From contig CAJQPN010000024.1 of NCBI GenBank assembly GCA_905480195.1, positions 1 through 64,000 of the forward strand: a stretch of DNA of 64,000 bases. Direction: 5' to 3'. Positions 25,444 to 33,308 of the stretch are shown here, in pieces. Numbering within the stretch: position 1 is the first letter of the stretch; every line of letters starts with the position of its first letter. The translations under genes were made by a program, and so were the position numbers. The notes beneath the pieces are model-generated. The model worked only from the letters and a program-made list of their open reading frames with translations, was not told where the DNA came from and did no database searches. The DNA comes from an uncultured Acidimicrobiales bacterium. Its GTDB lineage: Bacteria > Actinomycetota > Acidimicrobiia > Acidimicrobiales > Aldehydirespiratoraceae.

Positions 25444-26648
25444 CAGCTGTCCTCGGGCAAAAACCCGCCACGTGTCTGTGGCAGCTTCATGTTGAGGATT
25501 CGGCCGGCCACGACCGTGCGGAGGATCTGTGCCGTTCCGCCGCCGATCGTGAACATCCGGACGTCGCGATACATCCGCTCGAGCGGGTTGCGTCGCGAGT
25601 AACCGGCAGCGCCATGCACCTGCAAGGCGTCACTCACGACCTGAATGGCAGTCTCCGACGTGAAGATCTTCGCCTGGGCGGCGAGGGTCGGATCAGGGAA
25701 GGCAGACCCGTCCGGGCCTCGCGACGCGGCAGCTCGATAGGTGAGACTCCTGGCGGCTTCGAGTTTCACGCTCATGTCGGCGAGCATCCACTGCAGACCC
25801 TGGAACTCCGCGATCGGTCGGTCGAACTGCTCACGTTCCTTCGAGAATGCGAGTGCCTCTTCGTACGCACCCTGGGCGATGCCCAGTGCCACCGTCCCGG
25901 CACCGACGCGCTGCGCGTTGTACGCGTTCATCAGGTCGGCGAAACCACGGCGAAGCCCAGATGGAGGCATCACGACCATGTCGGGGCCGACGTACATGTC
26001 TTCGAAGATGACTTCCATCTCCGGGATCGCCCGAAGACCCATCGTCGGTTCGCGGCGCCCGAAGCAAAGGCCCTCGGTTTCGTCACGGATTGCGAGGAAA
26101 CCACCGATGCCTTCCTCGGCTCCGTCCTCATCGAAGACGCGGGCGAAGATCAAATGCAGACGGCTGACCGATCCGCCGGTGATCCAGTGCTTTGTGCCGT
26201 TGAGTACGAACCCGTCGCCCTTTCGATCGGCACGCGTCGTCATCATCGACGCAGCGGAGCCGGCCCCCGGTTCGGTGATGCAGATTGCAGGCTTGTCTCC
26301 GGCGAGCACGAGTTCGGCAGCGAGTCGCTTCTGTTCATGGGTGCCGTAGGTCATCACCGCAGAAATGGCTCCCATGTTCGCTTCGACCGCGATGCGGCCG
26401 GTGACACCGCAGACCTTCGCCATCTCCTCGACCACCAGGACGGCGTCATGGATCGACCGCCCGGCCCCGCCGTATTCGCTGGGGATACACATGCCGGTGA
26501 AGCCGGCCTGCTGCAATGCATCGACGTTGTGCCACGGATACTGTTCGGACTCATCGACTTCGGCGGCACGCGGCCCGATGACGACCTGGGCCAGCGACCG
26601 GGCCTCGGCCTGGATATCGAGTTGTTCGTCGGTCAGTTGCCAGGTCAT
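25443..26648 (-). CDS. 3-sulfinopropionyl-CoA desulfinase-like member of the acyl-CoA dehydrogenase family
   Basis: 401 residues from ATG 26648. The fold is acyl-CoA dehydrogenase (AICITEPGAGSAASMMTTRAD, FVLNGTKHWITGG), but both positions used as catalytic base are changed: the C-terminal one is Gly (TIGGGTAQI) and the helix-G one is Q246 (NAYNAQRVGAG). The desulfinase of Advenella DPN7, which releases sulfite from 3-sulfinopropionyl-CoA, has the same loss, with R84 and Q246 in its site; here R85 (TGRIAVEAN) and Q246 align, and the surrounding text is very similar from memory. It would yield propionyl-CoA and sulfite. Followed directly by a CoA-transferase. Possible alternative: an unusual dehydrogenase with another base. 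Confidence 0.8.
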   Translation of the reverse strand: MTWQLTDEQLDIQAEARSLAQVVIGPRAAEVDESEQYPWHNVDALQQAGFTGMCIPSEYGGAGRSIHDAVLVVEEMAKVCGVTGRIAVEANMGAISAVMTYGTHEQKRLAAELVLAGDKPAICITEPGAGSAASMMTTRADRKGDGFVLNGTKHWITGGSVSRLHLIFARVFDEDGAEEGIGGFLAIRDETEGLCFGRREPTMGLRAIPEMEVIFEDMYVGPDMVVMPPSGLRRGFADLMNAYNAQRVGAGTVALGIAQGAYEEALAFSKEREQFDRPIAEFQGLQWMLADMSVKLEAARSLTYRAAASRGPDGSAFPDPTLAAQAKIFTSETAIQVVSDALQVHGAAGYSRRNPLERMYRDVRMFTIGGGTAQILRTVVAGRILNMKLPQTRGGFLPEDS

Positions 26649-26655
26649 GTCGTTC

Positions 26656-27843
26656 TCAGTAGCTCTTGGGCAGGCCGAGGCACTTCTGGGCAACGAAGGC
26701 CAGGACAAGATTGTTGTTGATCGGGGCAACTTGGTAGAGGCGGGTTTCACGAAACTTGCGCTCGATGTCGTACTCCTCAGCGAATCCGAAGCCGCCGAAC
26801 GTCTGCACAGCGGCGTTTCCAGCTTCCCACGACGCCTCCGACGCCAGCATCTTCGCCATGTTGGCCTCCGCACCGCACGACTCGCCTCGGTCGAACAGGT
26901 TGGCGGCCTGCCAGCGCATGAGATCAGCGGCTCGGAGGTTGGCGTACGCCTTCGCAAGGGGGAATTGCACCCCTTGGTTCATGCCGATCGGTCGGCCGAA
27001 CACATGCCGCTCATTGGCATAGTCGCTGGCCCGGTCGAGAAAGAACCGGCCGTCGCCGATGCACTCGGCGGCGATCAGGATCCGCTCGGCGTTCATGCCG
27101 TCGAGGATCTGCCGGAACCCCATGCCTTCGGTGCCGATGAGCGCTTCGGCGGGGATCTCGACATTGTCGAAGAACACCTCGTTGGTGTTGTGATTCATCA
27201 TCGTTGCGATCGGGTTGATGGTCAGACCGGGGATGAGTTCACCCGACTCGTTTCGCATCTCGACGATGAAGACGGACAACCCTTCGACCCGGTTGGTCAC
27301 CTCGTCGGCGGGGGTCGTGCGAGCGAGCAAGATCATGAGGTCGGATTGACGAGCTCGGCTGGTCCAGATCTTTTGCCCGTTGATGCGCCACACATCGCCA
27401 TCGCGAACTGCTCGGGTCGAGATGGCCGTGGTCTCGGAGCCGGCGGTGGGCTCGGTCACGCCGAATGCCTGAAGTCGCTTTCGGCCGTCAGCGATCTGGG
27501 GGAGATAGTGCTGCTTCTGTTCGCGAGAACCATGGCGGAGCAGCGTGCCCATCACGTACATCTGTGCGTGGCAGGCCGACGGATTGCCTCCACTCGCCGA
27601 GATCTCCTCGAGGATCACCGATGCGCCAGCGAGGCTTAGCCCCCCGCCTCCGTACTCCTCGGGGATCAGGGAGCCAAGCCAGCCCTGATCGGTGAGCTCC
27701 GTTACGAACTCGGTCGGATAGTTGTCCGGCTCGAGACCGCGCCAGTACTCGTTACCGTACTTGTCGCAGAGTCGGCGAACTTCAGTCCGAATGTCGTCAA
27801 AGTCCTGGGGCTTGGAATCAGAGGTGTAGGACACGTCCTGCAT
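26656..27843 (-). CDS. Acyl-CoA dehydrogenase
   Basis: 395 residues. Typical segments: GWLGSLIPEEYGGGGLSLAGASVILEEI, LQAFGVTEPTAGSETTAI, WRINGQKIWTSRA, HVFGRPIGMNQGVQFPLA and QTFGGFGFAEEYDIERKFRETRLYQVAPINNNL. The usual C-terminal Glu is Asn-rich instead, but a Glu in MNAERILIAAEC occupies the isovaleryl/long-chain position, so it should be a true dehydrogenase, unlike the next gene. First gene of a three-gene operon (7 bp to the desulfinase-like gene). It probably desaturates the same carbon skeleton before or after the CoA-transfer step; substrate unknown. Confidence 0.88.
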   Translation of the reverse strand: MQDVSYTSDSKPQDFDDIRTEVRRLCDKYGNEYWRGLEPDNYPTEFVTELTDQGWLGSLIPEEYGGGGLSLAGASVILEEISASGGNPSACHAQMYVMGTLLRHGSREQKQHYLPQIADGRKRLQAFGVTEPTAGSETTAISTRAVRDGDVWRINGQKIWTSRARQSDLMILLARTTPADEVTNRVEGLSVFIVEMRNESGELIPGLTINPIATMMNHNTNEVFFDNVEIPAEALIGTEGMGFRQILDGMNAERILIAAECIGDGRFFLDRASDYANERHVFGRPIGMNQGVQFPLAKAYANLRAADLMRWQAANLFDRGESCGAEANMAKMLASEASWEAGNAAVQTFGGFGFAEEYDIERKFRETRLYQVAPINNNLVLAFVAQKCLGLPKSY

Positions 27844-27948
27844 GTTCCCAGACCCTTGATGGTGGCGTCACCCTCGCCGTGCACATCTTCCCGAGGGATC
27901 ACCCAGCAGGTGCCTACTCGGGCGCGCCGACCTCGCCGACCCGGTTGA

Positions 27949-27974
27949 TCGTTTGGGCCCGAACGAATTACGGT
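27949..27974 (+). promoter_or_regulatory. Palindromic operator and leaderless -10 box
   Basis: TCGTTTGGGCCCGAACGA (27949-27966) is an 18-bp palindrome with one mismatch; TACGGT (27969-27974) follows and ends 6 nt before the ATG at 27981. Same operator family as 17539 and 28835. It could also cover the promoter of the divergent acyl-CoA dehydrogenase operon starting at 27843. Confidence 0.65.
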
Positions 27975-27980
27975 GCCGCC

Positions 27981-28793
27981 ATGGCCGAACTCAAGGGCTT
28001 CACGTATCCCCGCACGCCCACCGGAGCAGGCACCGTTCTCCCCGACCCGCCCTGGCACTACTCCGGCGACATGCTGACGGTCGAATTCCGCACCGATGAA
28101 GCCAACGTCGCCGAGCTCCTCCCCGACGGCTTCGACCTCGCCGACGACGACCCCGGCGCATGTGCGCTGATCTGGGCTTGGTGGCAAAGCTGCTCGGATT
28201 CGTTCGAGGAACTCCTCGACCCGGCCCGGGCTCAGTACAACGAGACGTTCCTCGTGGTGCGCTGCAAGCATGACGGCATCACCTACAGCCGGGCCGCCTA
28301 CATCTGGGTCGACAAGGACTTCGCCATGTCGCGCGGGCACGTACAGGGCTACCCGAAGAAACTCGGCGAGATGTGGATGACGAAGCCGGTGACGTACGGC
28401 AAGGCGGGGCCCCGCCTGGAGCCGGGCGGGCGATTCGGCGCCACACTGTCGACGTTCGGTCGCCGACTCGCCAACGCAACCTTCACAATCACCGGAACGG
28501 CCGATTCGCCCGGTTTCGTGAACGGTCACCCGATGCTGCACAGCCGCCAGATGCCGGCGATCGAGATGGACGGCCGTGACTCCCTCGACGAGCTCGTGAC
28601 CATGAGCGGGTACGACGCAGAAACCGGCCCTGTCTTCGGAGGTGACGCCACGCTGGAACTCCTCGACTCGCCCACCGAGGAACTCACCCGTCTCGCGCCC
28701 TTTGAGATCATCGGCGGCTATTTCCGCCAGGTCGGCCAGTCGATGCACGCCGGAACGACAATCGTCGCCCACCCGAACCCGTTGGCGACGTGA
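27981..28793 (+). CDS. Acetoacetate decarboxylase superfamily protein
   Basis: 270 residues from ATG 27981. The ADC-like beta-cone shows YNETFLVVRCKHDG, YIWVDKDFAMSRGHVQGYPKKLGEMWM and GQSMHAGTTIV; the YPKK pair corresponds to the Schiff-base Lys and its neighbour in acetoacetate decarboxylase. Superfamily members also catalyse aldol/dehydration reactions, so decarboxylation of a beta-keto acid is likely but not certain. It lies divergent from the desulfinase-like operon and is followed 63 bp later by a P450 under a related operator, suggesting shared control. Confidence 0.85.
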   Translation: MAELKGFTYPRTPTGAGTVLPDPPWHYSGDMLTVEFRTDEANVAELLPDGFDLADDDPGACALIWAWWQSCSDSFEELLDPARAQYNETFLVVRCKHDGITYSRAAYIWVDKDFAMSRGHVQGYPKKLGEMWMTKPVTYGKAGPRLEPGGRFGATLSTFGRRLANATFTITGTADSPGFVNGHPMLHSRQMPAIEMDGRDSLDELVTMSGYDAETGPVFGGDATLELLDSPTEELTRLAPFEIIGGYFRQVGQSMHAGTTIVAHPNPLAT

Positions 28794-28830
28794 GGTCCTC
28801 GGACGCAACGACCATTCACCCGGCCTGGCT

Positions 28831-28858
28831 TAATCGTTTGGTACCAAACGATTAGAGT
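28831..28858 (+). promoter_or_regulatory. Perfect 24-bp palindrome overlapping a leaderless promoter
   Basis: 28831-28854 is a perfect inverted repeat with 12-nt arms TAATCGTTTGGT / ACCAAACGATTA, the most symmetrical sequence in the window. TAGAGT (28853-28858) overlaps its end and lies 7 nt before the ATG at 28866. A repressor on this site would exclude polymerase from the P450 gene. Core CGTTTGGTACCAAACG fits the family at 17539 and 27950. Confidence 0.8.
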
Positions 28859-28865
28859 GGCAGAC

Positions 28866-30143
28866 ATGGCAGAGAGCGCCACGTTCGTCGACGACTACCT
28901 CGCCGACCTCGGCCCCGACGACGCCGATATCACGTCGCACGACACCTACACCAACGGGGTCCCGCACGCGACCTTCGCCCGGCTCCGTAGGGACGACCCC
29001 GTCCACTGGACCCCCGAGGCCGACGGGTCAGGATTCTGGTCGGTCACCAAATACGACCACGCACTGCACGTCAGTCGCGACGTCGAAACCTTTACCTCTG
29101 CGCAAGGTATCCGCCTCGAAGAGATGGACGCCGAAGAGAACGCAGCGCGAAAGACGATGATGGAAATGGATCCACCGGAGCACACCCGCTACCGACGGCT
29201 CGTCAACAAGGGTTTCACCCGCCGGACGGTCGAGTCCTTCGAGCAGCCGATCCGGTCCCTTGCCGCCGAGGTCATCGAGCGCGCCTTACAAAACGACGAG
29301 TTCGACTTCGTCCACGACATCGCCGAAGAGCTCCCAATGCGCATGCTCGGCAAGCTGCTCGGCACCTCCGACGAGCACGGCCGCAAGCTCGTCACCTGGG
29401 GCGACGCCCTGCTCGGCAATACCGATCCCGATTTCACCGACTACCCGGTCGACCTCGTCGACACCGATGAGTTCCGCATGGTCCCGTTCCGCTCCCCCGC
29501 AGCGATCGAGATCTTCCAGTTCGCCCAGGAGCAGGCCGAGAAACGTCGCGGCTGCCCGCACGACGACATCATCGGCCAACTGCTCGAGCCCGCCATCGAC
29601 GGCGTGCCCCTCACCGATCACGAGTTCAACAACTTCTTCACCCTGCTCGTGGCCGCTGGCAACGACACCACGCGCTACACGATGACGCACGGAGTCTGGA
29701 CGATGATGAACCACCCGCAGCTCTGGCGAGGCCTGCGGGGTCGACCGGACCTGATGGTGAACGCGGTCGAAGAAGTACTTCGGACAAGCGCAGTGACCAT
29801 GCACTTCCGCCGCACGGCCACCGTCGACACCGAACTCGGCGGCAAAAAAATCAGGGCCGGTGACAAGGTGGCCATGTGGTTCAACTCCGCCAATCACGAC
29901 GAAGACAGCTTCGCCAACCCCTTCCGCTTCGACATGGCCCGACCAAGAAACGATCACATGGCGTTCGGGCGCAACGGACCCCACCTCTGTCTCGGCGCAT
30001 GGTTGGCCCGCATGGAGGTTCGCCTGGTCTTCGAGGAACTGATGAAGCGGGTCGATCGACTCGAGCCAGCCGGCGACATCGCCCACCTGCGCTCGAACTT
30101 CATCGCCGGCATCAAACGGATGCCGGTCCGCGTGATCGCATAG
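28866..30143 (+). CDS. Cytochrome P450
   Basis: 425 residues from ATG 28866, favoured over GTG 28857 because the -10 box (28853-28858) overlaps the latter. I-helix VAAGNDTTRYTM has the canonical acid-Thr pair, EEVLR is the ExxR motif, and FGRNGPHLCLGAWLARME is the heme-Cys loop; DPPEHTRYRRLVNKGFT is typical of CYP125/CYP142/linalool-8-hydroxylase-like bacterial P450s that hydroxylate steroid side chains or terpenes. It precedes a LigB dioxygenase gene by 44 bp, probably in one transcript, under the 24-bp palindrome. Confidence 0.9.
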   Translation: MAESATFVDDYLADLGPDDADITSHDTYTNGVPHATFARLRRDDPVHWTPEADGSGFWSVTKYDHALHVSRDVETFTSAQGIRLEEMDAEENAARKTMMEMDPPEHTRYRRLVNKGFTRRTVESFEQPIRSLAAEVIERALQNDEFDFVHDIAEELPMRMLGKLLGTSDEHGRKLVTWGDALLGNTDPDFTDYPVDLVDTDEFRMVPFRSPAAIEIFQFAQEQAEKRRGCPHDDIIGQLLEPAIDGVPLTDHEFNNFFTLLVAAGNDTTRYTMTHGVWTMMNHPQLWRGLRGRPDLMVNAVEEVLRTSAVTMHFRRTATVDTELGGKKIRAGDKVAMWFNSANHDEDSFANPFRFDMARPRNDHMAFGRNGPHLCLGAWLARMEVRLVFEELMKRVDRLEPAGDIAHLRSNFIAGIKRMPVRVIA

Positions 30144-30187
30144 GCCAGCGCCGGATCACACCAACAGCAGAGATTCAGGAGCAGACC

Positions 30188-31048
30188 ATGGGAGCAATTA
30201 TCGGAGCCGGGCTCGTGTCGCACGTTCCCACCCTCGTTTTGCCCGAAGCCATCCGGCGCGAGATGAACCACGGCAACGACACGACGCTGCACGCCGGACT
30301 TCATCAGCTCCGTGCCGAAAAGCTCGAGCCCCTCGGGGCGGACACGATCGTCGTGATCGACACCCACTGGTTCACGACCATCGAACACATCGTCGACGCA
30401 CGCGACCATCGCGCCGGCCGATTCACCTCCGATGAGCTCCCCCGCGGGATGCGCCAAGTTCCCTACGACATGCCCGGCGACCGAGAGCTCGCCGAGGCGT
30501 GGGCAGCGCAGTCCGAGAGCCGTAACGACACCTGGATCACGGCGATTGACGACGAGTACCTGCCCGTCCACTACCCCACCGTCAACCTGCTGGAATTCCT
30601 GCAGGGTGACGAACGGTGGGTGTCGACCGGCATCTGCCAGACCGCCGAGGCTGATGATTTCCTGCTCTTCGGCCAGCTGCTCGCCGACGCCGTGGCGACC
30701 CTTGACCGACGCGTCGTCATCCTGGCCAGTGGCGGGCTGAGCCACCGGTTCTGGCCGCTGCGGGAATTTCGCGACCACGAAGCTGCCGATCCCGACCAGC
30801 ACATTCGAACCCCCGAAGCGGCCACCGCCGATCGCCAGGTGCTCGAGTGGCTCACTCGCGGCGACCACGCCGCCGTGCTCGACTTTCTCCCCAAGTTCCG
30901 ACAGTTCGCGCCCGAGGGATTCTTCGGGCACTACCTCACGATGCTCGGAGCACTCGGCGGTGCGGCCTGCACGGCTACCGGTGAACAGTTCGGCGCCTAC
31001 GAGGCCGTCGCCGGGACCGGCCAGGCCCACGTATGGTTCGATCTGTGA
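30188..31048 (+). CDS. Class III extradiol ring-cleavage dioxygenase (LigB/HpaD-like)
   Basis: 286 residues from ATG 30188 with AGGAG upstream. Motifs GLVSHVPTLVLP (His12), ADTIVVIDTHWFTT, YLPVHYP and ASGGLSHRFWP give the His residues of the LigB superfamily; the N-terminal SHVP and central DTHW are as in 3,4-dihydroxyphenylacetate 2,3-dioxygenase. It opens catecholic rings beside the hydroxyls using Fe(II) and O2. The product semialdehyde could feed an HpaE-like dehydrogenase and HpaI-like aldolase, both at 21-23 kb. The next gene overlaps its stop. Confidence 0.87.
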   Translation: MGAIIGAGLVSHVPTLVLPEAIRREMNHGNDTTLHAGLHQLRAEKLEPLGADTIVVIDTHWFTTIEHIVDARDHRAGRFTSDELPRGMRQVPYDMPGDRELAEAWAAQSESRNDTWITAIDDEYLPVHYPTVNLLEFLQGDERWVSTGICQTAEADDFLLFGQLLADAVATLDRRVVILASGGLSHRFWPLREFRDHEAADPDQHIRTPEAATADRQVLEWLTRGDHAAVLDFLPKFRQFAPEGFFGHYLTMLGALGGAACTATGEQFGAYEAVAGTGQAHVWFDL

Positions 31049-31770
31049 GTCAGCCCGTTCGCAGAGCCCTCGTCATCGCCCACGAGCCCGATGGCCCGTC
31101 GGGGCAGGTGGGTATCCGTCTCGCCGAACGCGGATACCACCTCCACACCCACGTGGTAACCGACGACTACGACCGGCCCCAAGCGTTCATCCCTTGGCCT
31201 GCATTCGAGGACTTCGACCTGATCGTCGTGATGGGTTCCATCCGATCACTTACCGACAAGGACCAGATCAGTTCCTGGATTCATAACGAGATCGCCGACA
31301 TTCGCGCGGCGATCGAGCGCAACCAGCCCGTGCTGGGCGTCTGTTTTGGGGGCCAGCTGATCGCCGACGCAATGGGCGGCTCGGTCGAAGTCTCGCCCAC
31401 CATCGAGGTCGGCTGGTACGACGTCGAACCACTCGACGGCGCTCCTGACGTCATCGGCGACGGGCCGTGGTTCGAGTGGCACCATGATCGCTTCCACCCA
31501 CCACCCAGTGCTGAGGTCCTCGGCCGCAACGAGTCCTCGACACAACTGATCCGCATCGGTCGAAGCGTGGGCACCCAGTTTCACCCCGAAGTCGACGTCC
31601 CCCACGTCGAGGGCTTTCTCCGCGATAGCCCGCCGACATACCTCGACGAGGTCGGCATCATCGCCGACGACATGATCGCCGAGATGCGCAAGAGGCAGGC
31701 CGCCAATTCGCGCCGCTGTCACGACCTCGTCGACTGGTACCTCGACGAGGTCGCCTTCCCGGCCGACTAG
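31045..31770 (+). CDS. Class I glutamine amidotransferase-like protein
   Basis: 241 residues from GTG 31045, which overlaps the dioxygenase stop as GTGA. GATase class I triad: Cys in VLGVCFGGQLIADAMGG, His and Glu in GTQFHPEVD. It resembles stand-alone GMP-synthase-like amidotransferases, some of which hydrolyse gamma-glutamyl amides. Co-translated with the dioxygenase; it may remove a gamma-glutamyl or amide group from an aromatic amine degradation intermediate, but this is a guess from position. Confidence 0.85.
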   Translation: MSQPVRRALVIAHEPDGPSGQVGIRLAERGYHLHTHVVTDDYDRPQAFIPWPAFEDFDLIVVMGSIRSLTDKDQISSWIHNEIADIRAAIERNQPVLGVCFGGQLIADAMGGSVEVSPTIEVGWYDVEPLDGAPDVIGDGPWFEWHHDRFHPPPSAEVLGRNESSTQLIRIGRSVGTQFHPEVDVPHVEGFLRDSPPTYLDEVGIIADDMIAEMRKRQAANSRRCHDLVDWYLDEVAFPAD

Positions 31771-31773
31771 CGC

Positions 31774-33252
31774 TCAGCCCAGCCGGCTCTGCGGGGCCCA
31801 GGTGGCGTGAGTGCCGCTGGAGATGCGCTCGGGCAGCTTGACCCGACAGATCGGACCGGCGGTCGGATCGCTGGCATCGAAGATCTCGCAGTGCGACTCG
31901 TCGTTGACGATGTCGGACGAGAACGTCAACAGGTAGGCATCATCCTCGGCATTTGAACCGAGCTTCGGCGCAACGACCGTTTCAGAGACGAACGTGCCCG
32001 CAGGGGCCGCCCAGAGTTCCTCGACCCCCGACTCGAGGTCTTGCTTCACCAGACCGTCGAAGGCGAAAAGGCCGTGCGAGCAGCGTGCGCTGTAGCTGTA
32101 GCGGTACGGGCGACCCAGATGCTGCCCGTTGATCATCGGGAACTCGAGGCACCGATCGCTGAGCGACTCCTCCTTCGTCTCACCAGTGACCAGGTTGAAC
32201 CGCCAGCGGTGATGGCGAGCCTGCAACACGTTCATGTCCAGCGTCTCGAACCCCTTGTGATGCGGGTTGACCGCTGCACTGCGGTCGACACCGCGGGCAG
32301 TCGGGTTGTGCTGGAAGAAGCCGTCGAGCACGACCTCGTCACCGTCTTCGTGCGCATTCGTCCAATGCAACACGAACGTCGGATCAGCCTCGAACCACCG
32401 GATGTCGTCGGTGGTGCCGTGCCGGGGCACGATCGCGAACCGACTCGGAAGATCGCGCCGGAACACGTTGGAGTAGTAGCCGTTTGCCAACGCCTCCGGG
32501 TCCCAAAACAGCGGAAGATCGTTCAGGATCGAATAGTTCTCGGTGAACATCATGTCGTGGGGAAGACGAGGCCCCGGCAACGGGACGTCGATATAGGTGG
32601 CGACATGGCCATCGGAGTCGATCACCCCGTAGTGCATGTAGGGCGCCTCGACGCTGTAGTTGAAGAACAACAGCTCTCCGGTGTGCTCGTCGACTCGCTT
32701 GTGGGCCGACACCCCCTCGGCCGGGAACCAGTCGTCCCAGCGGGTGGTGCCCTTCGTCTCGAGCGTGTGCGGGTCGAGACGATAGAGCTGACCGCACTGG
32801 TAGAAGCTCGCCAACGCTTCACCCCGGTGAACGATCACGTCGGTCGAGGCGTTGTCCTTCATCATCGACCGCGCTCCCCAGCCATGATCAGCGACCGCGT
32901 TCGACGGATGTTCGGTGATGCCCGCCCACAGCGAGCGGCCGGCTTCCTGCTCGGCAAGGAACCCTTCGGTGCGGACGAAGCGGTTCGAGTACCGGGCCTC
33001 GCCCCCGCCGAACGAGATCGAATGCAGCATCGCATCGCCGTCGAACGGGTGGTACCGCCTGATCGGTTCGAAGACAGCTGTTTCAGTGTTGCGAAGGTAC
33101 GTCCCGGCCAGATCGTCAGGGATCTCCCCCTCGACGTCGAGGTCCCAGGCGTCGTACTCGCGGTACTGCGGACGCCACACACCCGTGCGATACGGATGAT
33201 CGTCGTCGAGTGGAAGCCCACCATGCACCTCGTTGACCAACTGGACCTGCAT
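31774..33252 (-). CDS. Carotenoid cleavage oxygenase family protein
   Basis: 492 residues. Seven-bladed propeller enzyme with the four iron-binding His visible in SAHKRVD, LPHDMMFTENY, VLHWTNAHED and SGTHATWAP; Arg/Tyr-rich N-terminus (AGTYLRNTETAVFEPIRRYHPFDGDAMLH) is typical. Family members split carotenoids, retinoids or stilbenes such as lignostilbene at a double bond with O2. Single gene, divergent from the AMP-ligase operon. TAGGGT lies only 1 nt before the ATG, so the start or the promoter assignment is less certain than elsewhere. Confidence 0.88.
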   Translation of the reverse strand: MQVQLVNEVHGGLPLDDDHPYRTGVWRPQYREYDAWDLDVEGEIPDDLAGTYLRNTETAVFEPIRRYHPFDGDAMLHSISFGGGEARYSNRFVRTEGFLAEQEAGRSLWAGITEHPSNAVADHGWGARSMMKDNASTDVIVHRGEALASFYQCGQLYRLDPHTLETKGTTRWDDWFPAEGVSAHKRVDEHTGELLFFNYSVEAPYMHYGVIDSDGHVATYIDVPLPGPRLPHDMMFTENYSILNDLPLFWDPEALANGYYSNVFRRDLPSRFAIVPRHGTTDDIRWFEADPTFVLHWTNAHEDGDEVVLDGFFQHNPTARGVDRSAAVNPHHKGFETLDMNVLQARHHRWRFNLVTGETKEESLSDRCLEFPMINGQHLGRPYRYSYSARCSHGLFAFDGLVKQDLESGVEELWAAPAGTFVSETVVAPKLGSNAEDDAYLLTFSSDIVNDESHCEIFDASDPTAGPICRVKLPERISSGTHATWAPQSRLG

Positions 33253-33308
33253 GACCCCTAGGTTTGCGCATAGGGACGAGCAGCGCCATCTCTGGCAGGC
33301 TGGCGTTC

